This document shows positions 29,481 to 39,418 of a stretch of 64,000 bases of DNA, piece by piece (position 1 is the first letter of the stretch; every line of letters starts with the position of its first letter). The notes below the pieces were generated by a model. The model ran no database searches and was not told where the DNA came from. It saw only the letters and a program-made list of their open reading frames with translations. The translations under genes were made by a program, and so were the position numbers. The stretch is from Cyclobacterium qasimii M12-11B (GTDB lineage Bacteria > Bacteroidota > Bacteroidia > Cytophagales > Cyclobacteriaceae), in contig NZ_ATNM01000029.1 of the NCBI RefSeq assembly GCF_000427295.1, forward strand, positions 49,290 to 113,289, written 5' to 3'.

Positions 29481-29514
29481 ATAGTTGCATGTGCAACTAT
29501 CGTTCTTATATTTG
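29481..29514 (+). promoter_or_regulatory. MarR-type operator overlapping a Bacteroidota promoter
   Basis: A perfect 9-bp inverted repeat ATAGTTGCA-TG-TGCAACTAT fills 29481-29500, and TATATTTG (29507-29514) matches the TAnnTTTG -7 element, with GTTG in the operator about 19 bases upstream as the -33. The TAGTTGCA half-site is typical of MarR/OhrR-like repressors. It lies just before the marR-like gene, so autorepression of the whole efflux operon is likely. Confidence 0.75.
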
Positions 29515-29531
29515 CAGCAAATTCCAATAAA

Positions 29532-30005
29532 ATGAAAGACGAATGTACCGGTTACATTTCAGAGTATGGTATTTTACCATGGCTCGGTAAAACTGTAAAA
29601 CACATTGATATTTTCATCAATAACAACCTGAAGCAGGCAGGTATTGATTTGACAAAAAAGCAAATGCTTGTGCTTAAGGCGTTGACCATGAAAGGCCCAT
29701 TGCCACAGAATGATTTGGCCTTTATAACGGAAAGAGATAAAGCTTCTTTGGCAAGGTTTATCAATACCTTAGAAAAGAAGAATCTTGTGGCGAGAATACC
29801 TTCAGTTACCGATAAAAGGATCAATATGGTGCACCTTACCAAGCATGGTGAAAAGGTCTTTCAGAATACCATTCCATTGTTTAGAAAGTTAGTATTACAA
29901 ATCCAAGAAAATATTCCAGAACAGGAGCTAGCGCAAACGGCGAGAACTCTTGATAAAATAAAAGAAAATATAGAGAATCTAAATAGTGGTTGTAATAGCA
30001 ACTAA
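29532..30005 (+). CDS. MarR family transcriptional regulator
   Basis: 157 residues: dimerisation helices at both ends and a winged helix in the middle (MLVLKALTMKGPLPQNDLAF, RDKASLARFINTLEKKNLVA, then the wing RIPSVTDKRINMVHLT). Position 4 and the C-terminus carry cysteines (DECTGY, SGCNSN), so redox sensing is possible but unproven. It is first gene of a four-gene efflux operon, only 5 bases before the HlyD start, and should repress it through the palindrome at 29481-29500. Confidence 0.93.
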   Translation: MKDECTGYISEYGILPWLGKTVKHIDIFINNNLKQAGIDLTKKQMLVLKALTMKGPLPQNDLAFITERDKASLARFINTLEKKNLVARIPSVTDKRINMVHLTKHGEKVFQNTIPLFRKLVLQIQENIPEQELAQTARTLDKIKENIENLNSGCNSN

Positions 30006-30010
30006 TACGT

Positions 30011-31128
30011 ATGAAAAGAAAAATAATAATAATTGGAGTAAGTGTTTTAATCTTGGTTGTTGGCTTTTTTGTTTCTAATCTCCTGAAGGAAAGTAAAAAA
30101 TACCTTTAAAGAACAAAGGTATTTATACGGCAACTGTGTTTACAGAAACCATTAAAAATTCAACATTGCCTTTAGAATTGACAGCAACCGGTAGTTTGGA
30201 AGCCAAAAATAGGGTAGAGATATATGCTGAGGTACAAGGCATAATGACCTCCCCAGTGGGCAGTTTCAAAGAAGGTGCTGCTTATAAGAAAGGCAGTGCC
30301 TTGGTTGCCGTAGAGTCTGATGTTTACCGGGCTGGATTAATGTCACAAAAAAGTAGCCTGCAAAATTTGGTAACTGCTGCCTTGGCAGATCTTCGTCTGG
30401 ATTATCCTTCATCATTTTCAAAGTGGAATGACTTTCTTATGCAAATTGAGGTAAGTAGTCCCTTACCTCCTTTACCAGAAGCGGCTTCTGATAAGGAAAA
30501 GATGTTTATTACGGGAAGGAATATTTACAGTACCTATTATAATGTACGCAATTTGGAATTGACGCTGGCCAAATACAACATTACGGCACCTTTTGATGGT
30601 GTGCTCGTAGAGGCTTTGGTTACGCCAGGTTCGCTGATCAGACCTGGGCAAAAATTGGGTGTATTTATTCAGCCTTCGATTTTTGAAATTGAAGCACCTG
30701 TTAATGCCAGCATGATTAACCTCCTTAAAATTGGCCAAAAAGTAGACGTAACCTCAACCAACAATGTTTCTCAAAAATGGGTTGGGGAAATTACACGAAT
30801 CAACAGGTTGGTGAATAGTGAAACACAAACTACCAATGTATATATTCAACTTCGCGGTGATGGATTAGAAGAAGGTATGTTTGTGAAGACCAATATTATG
30901 GCTACCGAAATGGAAAATGCCTATGAGTTGAGTAGAAGTGTGATTTTTGACAAGAACCAGGTTTTTGTAGTAGAAGATTCTGTGCTTGTTCAAAAAACAA
31001 TTGAGCCTGTTTATTACAATGAAGAATCTGTAGTGATAAGAGGGCTAGCCGATGGCGAAAAAACACTTTCCAAGTTGCCAACGGGGGCTTATCCGGGGAT
31101 GAAAGTTTCCATTTACAACGAGCAATAA
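30011..31128 (+). pseudogene. RND efflux periplasmic adaptor (HlyD/MFP family), frameshifted
   Basis: Restored length is 372 residues. ATG 30011 opens with KRKIIIIGVSVLILVVGFF, a membrane anchor. The frame stops just after YL; adding one A to the A6 run at 30095-30100 gives SKKIPLKNKGIYTATVFTET and joins LPLELTATGSLEAKNRVEIY, the start of the adaptor barrel. VALESD-like wording, LAKYNITAPFDGVLVEALV and PGSLIRPGQKLGVF are the lipoyl and beta-barrel blocks. It links the inner-membrane pump to TolC. The start 5 bases after the marR stop indicates one operon. Confidence 0.9.
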
Positions 31129-31184
31129 CGGTGATTTCTGTTTTGCATTATTTGTACAATTTTTCATTAATCACGAGTTAAGCA

Positions 31185-34100
31185 ATGAAGTCAATAATAA
31201 CGCATTTTATAAAATTCCCGGTTGCCGTAAATGTCATTATTCTAGCAATAGTGGTACTTGGCGCCTTCGGGATGTTATCGTTAAAATCTAGTTTCTTCCC
31301 GCTACAAGATTCTAAATTTATAGACATAACCATAAGTTACCCAGGTGCTTCTCCAGAAGAAATGGAGGAAGGCGTGGTTTTAAAAAATTGAGGACAATTT
31401 ACGAGGGATCGTAGGGATTGACCGTTTTACTTCTGCCTCCTCAGAAAATACAGCAGCCATTAATGTGGAGGCTATAAAAGGTTATGACATCGATATTTTA
31501 TTGGCAGATGTCAAAAACGCGGTCGATAAAGTCCCATCGTTTCCAGCAGAGATGGAGCCACCAGTTGTGGCCAAAAACGAGAACTTAAATGTTGCCATTG
31601 AGCTGGAATTGAGTGGGAAAGACATCCCATTAAAAACGCTAAAAACCATTGGCAGAGAAATAGAAAATGACCTGCGTAGTATTGATGGTATTTCTCAGAT
31701 AACCATCACTGGTTTTCCAGATGAAGAAATCACAGTATCAGTAAACGAAGAGGTTTTACGTTCCTACAATTTAACTTTTAGCGATGTAGCCAATGCAGTT
31801 GCCAATAACAATATTTTGGTAACTGGTGGAGCCATTAAAACCGAAGCGGAAGATTACCTAATACGGGTAAACAACCGTTCTTACTACGGCAAGGAACTCA
31901 ACAATATTATTTTAAAAACCGAAGACAACGGTGCCATTGTGACCTTGGAAGATGTGGCTGTCACGGAAGATGCCTGGTCTGAAACCCCAGATCGAAGTTA
32001 CTACAACAATCAATCTTCTATCTCTTTTCAAATTAGCACCACCAACAATGAAGATTTAATTGAAGCAGCTGAAAATGCCACCATTTATTCTGAGGCATTT
32101 AACGAAACGCATAACAATATTCAGTTGAATGTGACCAATGATAGGTCTCAAATAATTGTTGAGCGTACAAAACTTTTAATGGTAAATGGTGCACAGGGAA
32201 TAGCCTTGGTATTGTTTTTCCTTTCCTTGTTTCTACGTCCTAGATTGGCGGCTTGGGTGGCCTTTGGTATACCCATTTCCTTTTTGGGAATGTTTATGAT
32301 GGCCTCTTATTTTGACATTACTATAAATGTACTTTCCCTATTCGGGATGATTATCGTAATTGGGATTTTGGTAGATGACGGTATCGTAATTGCTGAAAAT
32401 ATTTTCCACCACTATGAAAAGGGGAAGTCCCGCGTTCAAGCTGCTATTGATGGAACCATGGAAGTTTTGCCGGCCATTACATCAGCTATTCTGACTACCC
32501 TGGTAGCATTTTCAACTTTCTTTTACCTGGACGGAAGGCTAGGAGAGTTTTTTGGAGAAGTGTCTATTGTAGTTATTTTGACCTTGTCTTTTTCACTCTT
32601 TGAAGCACTGGTTATTCTTCCGGCACACATTGCCCACTCCAAAGCACTTTCGAAGGATCAAAAAATGTATTGGTTTAATGAAAGAGCCACTACTTTCTTA
32701 GACTATTTACGTGACAAGCTTTATAGTCCGGTTTTGCATTTCTTTATGGAGTTTAAAATTCTTGGATTTTCAATTCTGATCGCCTTGTTTGTAATTACCA
32801 CAGGGGCGATGGAAGGCGGAATTATTCGTACCACCTTTTTTCCAGTAGTTGCTTCGGATCAGGTAAACGTTACGCTAAAAATGCCGCAGGGAATTAACCC
32901 ATTGGTGACAGAATCTATTATATCTGAAATCGAACAAGTGGCCATTGAAGTGAATAAAGAATACACGGCTAAGCAAGAGGGCGGAAAAGAGGTATTTCAA
33001 AGTATTATTAAAAGAACCGGTCCGGGAACCGCCAACGCCTCATTAAAAATCAATTTGTTGCCAGGTGAGGAACGTGATTTTACAGCTTCCGAAATTGCGG
33101 GATCCATCGCACAAGCTTCGGGCGAATACCCTTCTGCAGAGAGTTTGACTTTTGATGCGGGTTCAAGCTTTGGTGGTAAGCCAGTTTCGGTTTCTTTATT
33201 GGGGTACAATATCGAGGAACTTAAAGCGGCCAAATTAGAGCTCAAGGAAAAACTGAAGGAAAACACGCTTTTACGTGATATCAGTGACAATGACCCAGCG
33301 GGGATTAACGAAATTAATGTTGAGTTGAAAGACAAAGCCTATTTGTTAGGCTTTACCCTAAGTGATGTAATTGGCCAAGTACGTGCTGGCTTTAATGGGT
33401 TGCAGGTACAGCGTTTTCAGCGGGGACAAGACGAAATAATTGTTTGGGTGCGCTACGATAGAGCAGGCCGTTCATCAATTTTGAACCTGGACAATATGCA
33501 CATTGTAAGTGCGTCTGGCAATCGTGTTCCGCTTAGCGAAATTGCAACGTATTTTATTGAACGTGGGGAAATTACCATTAATCACCTGGATGGGAAACGT
33601 GAAATAAAGGTTGAAGCTGATTTAAAAGATCCAAAAGAAAGCTCATCGGATATTATTACAGATGTTCGTGAAAACATCATGCCTGAAATCATGTCCAAAT
33701 ACCCAACGGTATCAGCATTGTACGAAGGTCAAAATCGTGAGGCTGGAAAGATTAGCGCTTCTGCGAGCAAGGTTTTTCCAATTATCATCTTCTTGATTTT
33801 AATTATTATCGGGTTTACTTTCCGCTCTTACTTGCAGCCGATTTTATTGCTGGTGATGATTCCATTTAGTTTAATCGGTGTGGCTTGGGGTCACTGGTTG
33901 CACGACTTCCCTATCAACATGCTTTCCCTACTCGGCATTATTGCCCTCATAGGTATTGTGGTAAATGATGGATTGGTGCTTATCAGTAAATTCAACAGCT
34001 ATTTGCAAGAGGGCTTTAGTTTTGATGATGCCCTTATTCAAGCAGGTAAATCCAGGTTCAGGGCCATCTTTTTAACATCCATTACAACCATAGCTGGTTT

Positions 34101-34356
34101 GTCACCCCTTATTTTAGAAAAAAGTAGACAGGCTCAGTTTTTAATTCCCATGGCCATTGCCATTGCTTATGGAATTGCCATTGCCACCGTACTTACCTTG
34201 ATCATGCTGCCAATGTTATTGTCTGTTGGCAATGGGTTGAAGGTGTATACAATTTGGCTTTGGGAAGGTAAAAAGCCTTCGAAAGAATCTGTAGAACCTG
34301 CAATTGAAGAGCTAGAAGAGCTACACGAAAATGATGAATTAACTCAGAATGCATAA
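31185..34356 (+). pseudogene. RND efflux pump, HAE1/AcrB-like inner-membrane transporter, frameshifted
   Basis: Restored length is 1056 residues, the usual size for the family. The N-terminal frame (MKSIITHFIKFPVAVNVIIL, YPGASPEEMEEGV) stops at 31389-31391 because the A6 run at 31382-31387 has one base too many; with A5 it reads LKIEDNLRGIVGIDRF and joins the rest. FGMIIVIGILVDDGIVIAEN (TM4, proton-relay aspartates) and LLGIIALIGIVVNDGLVLIS (TM10) are both present. It exports drugs or lipids by proton antiport. Second half overlaps the TolC gene by 8 bases. Confidence 0.92.
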
Positions 34357-35713
34357 AATAATGAGCTTACAAAGAAAAAATAGCGTATTAAAGCATCATG
34401 GCTTGCAACTGTTTGCCCTGACTGCAATGCTGGTATTTACGGCTTCCAGCACAGTAGTGAATGGTCAGGAAATGCTTTCTAGAGAAGAGGCCATGGGTTT
34501 AACCCTTAATCACAATTACGATATTAAAGTAGCCGAAAAATCTTTAGAAGTAGCGGATAACAATCAGAGTATTTTGAACACCGGTTTTCTACCTACCGTA
34601 TTTGCCAATGGAAATGCTGGCATTTCTGGTTACCAGGGGCAAAACCAAACCGTCAATGGGGATATAAATTACGATCCTACCGATGCCTATAATTACAGTG
34701 CTTCAGTGGGTGTAGATTATGTATTGTTCAATGGCTATGGCAGAATGTACAATTACAAACAACTTAAAGAATTGTACAATATCTCTGAACTGCAAGCCAG
34801 GCAAATTATTGAGAATACACTTTTAGAATTGTCTAATTCCTATTTCTTAACCGCACAATTAACGGAGAGTGTTAGCATTTTGAAAAATGCCCTAAGTATT
34901 TCAACCACAAGAATGCTACGTGCCCAATATAGTTTTGAGTATGGGCAAACCACTCAGATAGATTTACTAAATGCGCAGGTGGATGTAAACAACGACAGTA
35001 TCAATCTGCTCAATACTATTCAGGATTTAGAAAACTCCCGCCGCAATCTAAACCTTATAATGGGCAGAGAAATTGAAATGGAATTTGCAGTAGATACCAC
35101 TATTAATTTTGCTATGCCTGGAACTAAGGAGGATTTGATTGATCAGGCCTATAACCGCAATGTATTGATCCAGCAAACCAATAGCCAATTGCGTAACAGC
35201 GAGTTTGCATTGAAAGCAAGTCAAGCAGGCTGGTTTCCGGCATTGTCTTTAAATGCGGGTTACAATTATTCAGGCAACCAAAACCCTGCTGGGGCTTTCG
35301 TTACAGGGAGTTACAATTTAGGCCCTCAAGCCGGACTTTCTTTGGCCTGGAATGTTTTCGATGGAGGAAGCACCCGCATAAAGAGCCAAAATGCACGTTT
35401 GGAAATAAAGCGGCAACAAATATTAAAAGAGGAGACCGAATTTTCCGTGAAGCGTGATGTGCTCAATGCCTACGGTTCCTACCAGAATTCGTTGTTTGTT
35501 TATTATGCTGAAAAAGCCAACCTGGAAACAGCCACTAAAAACTTTGAACGCAGCGATGATTTGTACAAACAAGGGCAAATCAATTCCATAGAATTTAGAC
35601 AAGCACAGTTAAACTTGCTAAACGCACAAAACAATCAAAGCATTGCCAAATACAATGCTAAGTATGAGGAGCTAAAACTTAAACAGTTGGCGGGTATTCT
35701 TTTAGAAGATTAA
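34349..35713 (+). CDS. TolC family outer-membrane efflux protein
   Basis: 454 residues with a signal peptide ending at about residue 39 (VNGQE). ATG 34349 overlaps the pump stop; ATG at 34361 is an equal candidate start. The TolC repeats are visible: SREEAMGLTLNHNYDIKVAE in the first half and TEFSVKRDVLNAYGSYQNS in the second, with many helical coiled-coil stretches and QTTQIDLLNAQVDVNN and INSIEFRQAQLNLLNAQNN as the paired repeat ends. Outer-membrane channel of the MarR-controlled operon. Followed by a clear terminator. Confidence 0.93.
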   Translation: MHKIMSLQRKNSVLKHHGLQLFALTAMLVFTASSTVVNGQEMLSREEAMGLTLNHNYDIKVAEKSLEVADNNQSILNTGFLPTVFANGNAGISGYQGQNQTVNGDINYDPTDAYNYSASVGVDYVLFNGYGRMYNYKQLKELYNISELQARQIIENTLLELSNSYFLTAQLTESVSILKNALSISTTRMLRAQYSFEYGQTTQIDLLNAQVDVNNDSINLLNTIQDLENSRRNLNLIMGREIEMEFAVDTTINFAMPGTKEDLIDQAYNRNVLIQQTNSQLRNSEFALKASQAGWFPALSLNAGYNYSGNQNPAGAFVTGSYNLGPQAGLSLAWNVFDGGSTRIKSQNARLEIKRQQILKEETEFSVKRDVLNAYGSYQNSLFVYYAEKANLETATKNFERSDDLYKQGQINSIEFRQAQLNLLNAQNNQSIAKYNAKYEELKLKQLAGILLED

Positions 35714-35761
35714 TGCAACAAGTTGTATTGAATCTAATCGGATTCATCCATCTTACCACAG

Positions 35762-35787
35762 ACCACGGGCTTATGTCCGTGGTTTTT
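35762..35787 (+). terminator. Intrinsic terminator of the efflux operon
   Basis: ACCACGG (35762-35768) pairs with CCGTGGT (35777-35783) across an 8-base loop and is followed by a T5 run. It lies about 50 bases after the TolC stop. Confidence 0.85.
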
Positions 35788-36135
35788 GCGTTTATCTCTT
35801 TTACAGGTGAGGGAATAATTAATTATTGATATTTTACCCAAAAAAGTCAGTTGGTTTATATAATTCTAAACCTCCCCTACAGCCTTGATTTTTGTAGTTT
35901 ATATAATGAATGCTTAGGTGAATGGGAGGGGCGAATGAAATTTTAAATAAGGTAGGTCTTTGAAATTGGACAGGTATTTGATGAAAATAAATTAGATCAA
36001 TGGGGTAGAATGCATAGGTTTTCATTAAGTTGTGTAGACATAGAGATCAGCAACAATTGGCATGTTTTAAAAGGTTCTATCAACTAATGAATTATCGGTT
36101 GCATGTTTCGATTTAAACCCAAAAATACCATAACC

Positions 36136-36585
36136 ATGGCTAAAATAAGCACTTACCTGAACTTCAATGGGAATTGTGAAGAAGCATTCAATTTCTATAA
36201 AACCGTATTTGGAGGAGAATTCACATTTATAGGTCGCTTCGAAGAGATGCCAGAAAGTGATGATTATAGCATTCCAGAAGCAGATAAAAATAAGATCATG
36301 CATGTGTCACTTCCTATCGGTACCTCCATTTTAATGGGCAGTGATGTAGGTGGTGATTGGGCAACCTCATTTAAGCAAGGAAATAACTTTTTAGTATCTA
36401 TAAACGCAGACAGTAAGGAAGAAGCAGACAGGCTTTTTAATGCACTTGGAGAAGAAGGCCAAATTACAACGCCGCTTCATAATTCATTTTGGGGAGACTA
36501 CTTTGGGATGCTGAAAGACAAATTTGGTATTGCCTGGATGATGAGCTTTAATGACCAGCAAAAAGGAGATACAACTAAAAATTGA
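36136..36585 (+). CDS. VOC family protein (PhnB-like)
   Basis: 149 residues from ATG 36136 (MAKISTYLNFNGNCEEAFNF); the earlier in-frame ATG at 36103 adds residues outside the conserved start. The PhnB-like pattern is clear: GNCEEAFNFYKTVFGGEF, HVSLPIGTSILMGSD, and the ending SFWGDYFGMLKDKFGIAWM. Paired beta-alpha-beta modules form a vicinal-oxygen-chelate site; the function of PhnB-like members is mostly unknown. Single gene. Confidence 0.88.
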   Translation: MAKISTYLNFNGNCEEAFNFYKTVFGGEFTFIGRFEEMPESDDYSIPEADKNKIMHVSLPIGTSILMGSDVGGDWATSFKQGNNFLVSINADSKEEADRLFNALGEEGQITTPLHNSFWGDYFGMLKDKFGIAWMMSFNDQQKGDTTKN

Positions 36586-36654
36586 TCATTATTTAGCACC
36601 TCTTTTTGTATTAAAATAGCTGATTTTGATTTTTCAGTGATTAAATTCTCTAAT

Positions 36655-36885
36655 ATGATTAGAAGAATTCTTTCCTTTACTATTGTCACTATAGTTGGTG
36701 CCTATTCATTCACGCAAAATGGTTCCTCTTAATGGACTTAGCTCTACGACCTATTTTTTGGCCAATCCGTTACACGCTATAAACTAGAATTACCGGAGGA
36801 AAGCGGAGGGAAGAAGCCCGATTCCGTAATTAATTCAACAGGATTTTATAACTTTTTTGATGATACAATTTCGTCACGCAATTGA
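36655..36885 (+). pseudogene. Decayed gene remnant with signal peptide and two in-frame stops
   Basis: One frame runs from ATG 36655 to TGA 36885: MIRRILSFTIVTIVGAYSFT, a plausible signal peptide, then stop codons TAA and TAG at about 36730 and 36739, then LYDLFFGQSVTRYKLELPEE and a polar stretch ending TISSRN. The peptide after the stops looks coding (no further stops, polar composition) but the family is not recognised. The rest of 36586-37062 is empty. Confidence 0.35.
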
Positions 36886-37062
36886 TGGGCTGATGCTAAC
36901 CCAGGCCTAATGGCTATATTTTTGAGCGTTAACAATCAATTCAAGTGTGCAAATAACCTTGCCCGGCCTGTTTTTTTTCAAGAATGATGTATCACTGTCA
37001 GTTTAATAAAATCGAAAATTTATTTTAAATATTTAGTTATAAGTTTGTAGTTATGAAAATTA

Positions 37063-37080
37063 ACTCTACATTTGTAGAGT
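37063..37080 (+). promoter_or_regulatory. BlaI-type operator overlapping the -7 promoter element
   Basis: ACTCTACA-TT-TGTAGAGT is a perfect 8-bp inverted repeat with the TACA..TGTA core known for BlaI/MecI operators. TACATTTG inside it (37067-37074) matches the TAnnTTTG -7 element, so repressor binding would block transcription directly. A half-site TTTGTAG lies at 37044-37050. The repressor gene starts 22 bases downstream. Confidence 0.8.
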
Positions 37081-37101
37081 AAGGTATTTAAATATAGAGC
37101 A

Positions 37102-37473
37102 ATGCAATTACCGAAAAAAGAAGAGCAATTGATGGAGTTTATTTGGAAGCAGGAAAAAGTTTTCATGAAAGACCTTATTGAATCTTACCCTGATCCAAAA
37201 CCTGCCACTACAACGATTGCTACTTTGTTAAAAAGGTTGCAAGACAAAGATTTTGTTGCCTATAAGGTGTTTGGGAATTCCCGAGAGTATTATCCCTTGG
37301 TGGAGAAGGGGGATTATTTTTCAAAGCATGTGAAGGGAATGATAAAAAATTACTTTGACAATTCACCACTGCAGTTTGCTTCGTTTTTTACGACAGCCAC
37401 AAATCTTACAACAGCTGAATTGGAAGACCTTAAAAAAATTGTAGATCAAGAAATTAAAAGAAAGGAAAAATGA
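37102..37473 (+). CDS. BlaI/MecI/CopY family transcriptional repressor
   Basis: 123 residues. The winged helix starts LPKKEEQLMEFIWKQEKVFM, with recognition-helix region KPATTTIATLLKRLQDKDFV and wing YKVFGNSREYYPLV; the C-terminal dimer helices end LEDLKKIVDQEIKRKEK. Proteolysis by the BlaR1-type partner releases it from DNA. It overlaps the next gene by 4 bases (ATGA), so the pair is a unit. Confidence 0.95.
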   Translation: MQLPKKEEQLMEFIWKQEKVFMKDLIESYPDPKPATTTIATLLKRLQDKDFVAYKVFGNSREYYPLVEKGDYFSKHVKGMIKNYFDNSPLQFASFFTTATNLTTAELEDLKKIVDQEIKRKEK

Positions 37474-38861
37474 CAGTTTACCTCATTAAAATAATTGTTT
37501 GTTCTGCATTGTTTGCGGCTTTCTACAAAGTGATTTTAGAGAAAGAAAGAATGCACCGATTCAATAGGTTTTACCTACTGGGAAGTTTGATATTCTCATC
37601 CATTGTCCCCTCCCTTACTTTTACCCAGGAGCTGCAAACGCTACCAATAATGGAGAATGTAATCACTGAATCGGTGTTTTTTTCTGAAGCCGGGAATGCA
37701 CATCAAATTGTGGTAGCTAATGAGACCAATTATTTACTAGTTATTCTCTTAACCATCTATGTGACCATTACAACGCTATTGTTTCTCAGGTTTTCAATCA
37801 ACCTTAAAACAATATTAAATAAAGCATGGGCAAATGCTACAATTCCATTTAAGAACGTGAAGCTCATTCTTTTAGACCAAAGCATAAGGCCACATAGTTT
37901 TTTAGGCTATATATTCCTCAATGCGGAGGATTACAGGAGAGGGAATATTGAACAAGAAATCCTATTTCATGAATTGGTTCATGTTGAACAAAAACATTCA
38001 TGGGATATCTTATTCATAGAAATCGTCCAAATCCTATTTTGGTTTAACCCATTTATTTTTCTTTACCGGAAAGCCATAATGCTAAACCATGAGTTCTTAG
38101 CTGATGAGGCAGTAATCAAAGAATATACAGATGTAAAAGCCTATCAGGTGTTGCTGCTAGAAAAAATAAGTGCGCAAGCAGGATCATTTATTACAAGTCA
38201 ATTTAACCATTCTATAACCAAAAAACGATTGCTCATGATGACCAAAACCAAATCATTCCGAAACAGTTTGTGCAAGCAAATGGCTGTTGTTCCCCTTTTG
38301 GGTATGGCCGTGTTGTTTTTCAGCACAATAACAATTGCACAAGAGGAAACCGACGATGTTCAGCCAAAACAAATTGCAGTTCAATCTACTACAGAAGGGG
38401 CAACCCCTGCCCAACTTGCTGAGTACAGTGAGATTGTGAACAAGGCAAAAAATGACAAAGGACGTCCTACCCGCAGCAAAATTTCTGAAGAGGATAAGGA
38501 AAGATTACAGTACTTGTATTTATTGATGAGTAGAGAGCAACAGTCCCAACAAATGGTGATGTTTATGCTTTTCTTAGCACCCATGGAAAAATCTATTCCT
38601 ACTGAACAGCAAATTCAGTCCTGGAAGGATGCTAAAATGTATGGAGTATGGATAGACGAGAAACAAATAAGCAATACCGAATTGGATAAATACACCAATA
38701 CTGATTTTGCCCATCTACATATAAGTAAACTTGAAAAGAATGCTAAAAATTATGGTAAACATTTTTATCAAGTAAATCTAATGACGAATGCGCATTATGC
38801 AGCTTATTATAAGAGGCAGTTAAAAAATCAGGGTAAATATATGATGGTGTTTTCGTATTAA
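37470..38861 (+). CDS. BlaR1-like M56 family membrane metallopeptidase with unusual C-terminal domain
   Basis: 463 residues. Three membrane helices at about 3-20, 33-50 and 88-110, then the zinc peptidase: FHELVHVEQKHSWD (HELVH at 167-171) and LNHEFLADEAV (third ligand Glu near 208), and a fourth helix at about 266-285 (MAVVPLLGMAVLFFSTITIA). The C-terminal part (about 290-463) is not a penicillin-binding domain; it is polar, with no recognised fold, and probably extracellular. The inducer is therefore unknown. It should cleave the BlaI-type repressor encoded just upstream. Confidence 0.9.
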   Translation: MTVYLIKIIVCSALFAAFYKVILEKERMHRFNRFYLLGSLIFSSIVPSLTFTQELQTLPIMENVITESVFFSEAGNAHQIVVANETNYLLVILLTIYVTITTLLFLRFSINLKTILNKAWANATIPFKNVKLILLDQSIRPHSFLGYIFLNAEDYRRGNIEQEILFHELVHVEQKHSWDILFIEIVQILFWFNPFIFLYRKAIMLNHEFLADEAVIKEYTDVKAYQVLLLEKISAQAGSFITSQFNHSITKKRLLMMTKTKSFRNSLCKQMAVVPLLGMAVLFFSTITIAQEETDDVQPKQIAVQSTTEGATPAQLAEYSEIVNKAKNDKGRPTRSKISEEDKERLQYLYLLMSREQQSQQMVMFMLFLAPMEKSIPTEQQIQSWKDAKMYGVWIDEKQISNTELDKYTNTDFAHLHISKLEKNAKNYGKHFYQVNLMTNAHYAAYYKRQLKNQGKYMMVFSY

Positions 38862-39418
38862 TAAAAGGGAGCTATTGAAAAAGGATATTTTAAATCTAAA
38901 AAAGAGAGATAATGTATTGACCAAGAGTTCCACTACCTAGGAAGGATTACCTAGGCTGTTAGTAGAAATGAACTTAGGTAATTTGATAAACACAAAAAGG
39001 GGATAATCATCCCCTTTTTGTGTTTATCAGTTTTTGTTGTGCTCAGATTTCAAAGGTTAGAGAAAAGAATATTATTTTTTCTACCGAATGCCTGTATTTT
39101 TAATCAAAGGAAAAGCCAAGAACCAAGTTTAGGAGACAAGACTTCTGTCTCAATTTAATGAGACGTGCGCTTGTAGTTTACTTTTTATTGCTAATTTTAA
39201 TGGTGTTAATTTGAACAACCTTTGTCAAGCTGGCTTCTATTTTAGATTTAAAATGGATTTAGGATTTTGCTTGGGAATATTGGAATCATTTTAACATTCA
39301 AGAACTGGAACAATTGGCAAGGATTAATATGCCAAAGGAAATGCGATAACATGCTTAGCTATCAAACCTCGCTTCAGCGTTCAAGAGAAAGTTTTATTAT
39401 TAAACCATGATGGATTAA
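38862..39418. other. Intergenic before the PAS kinase
   Basis: Apart from the long hairpin at 38985-39028 nothing is recognised in these 557 bases. The kinase promoter is not evident. Confidence 0.4.
38985..39028. terminator. Perfect 18-bp hairpin terminator
   Basis: GATAAACACAAAAAGGGG (38985-39002) and its exact complement (39011-39028) enclose an 8-base loop. The T-rich right arm makes it a good intrinsic terminator for the BlaR1-like gene on the + strand. Confidence 0.85.
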
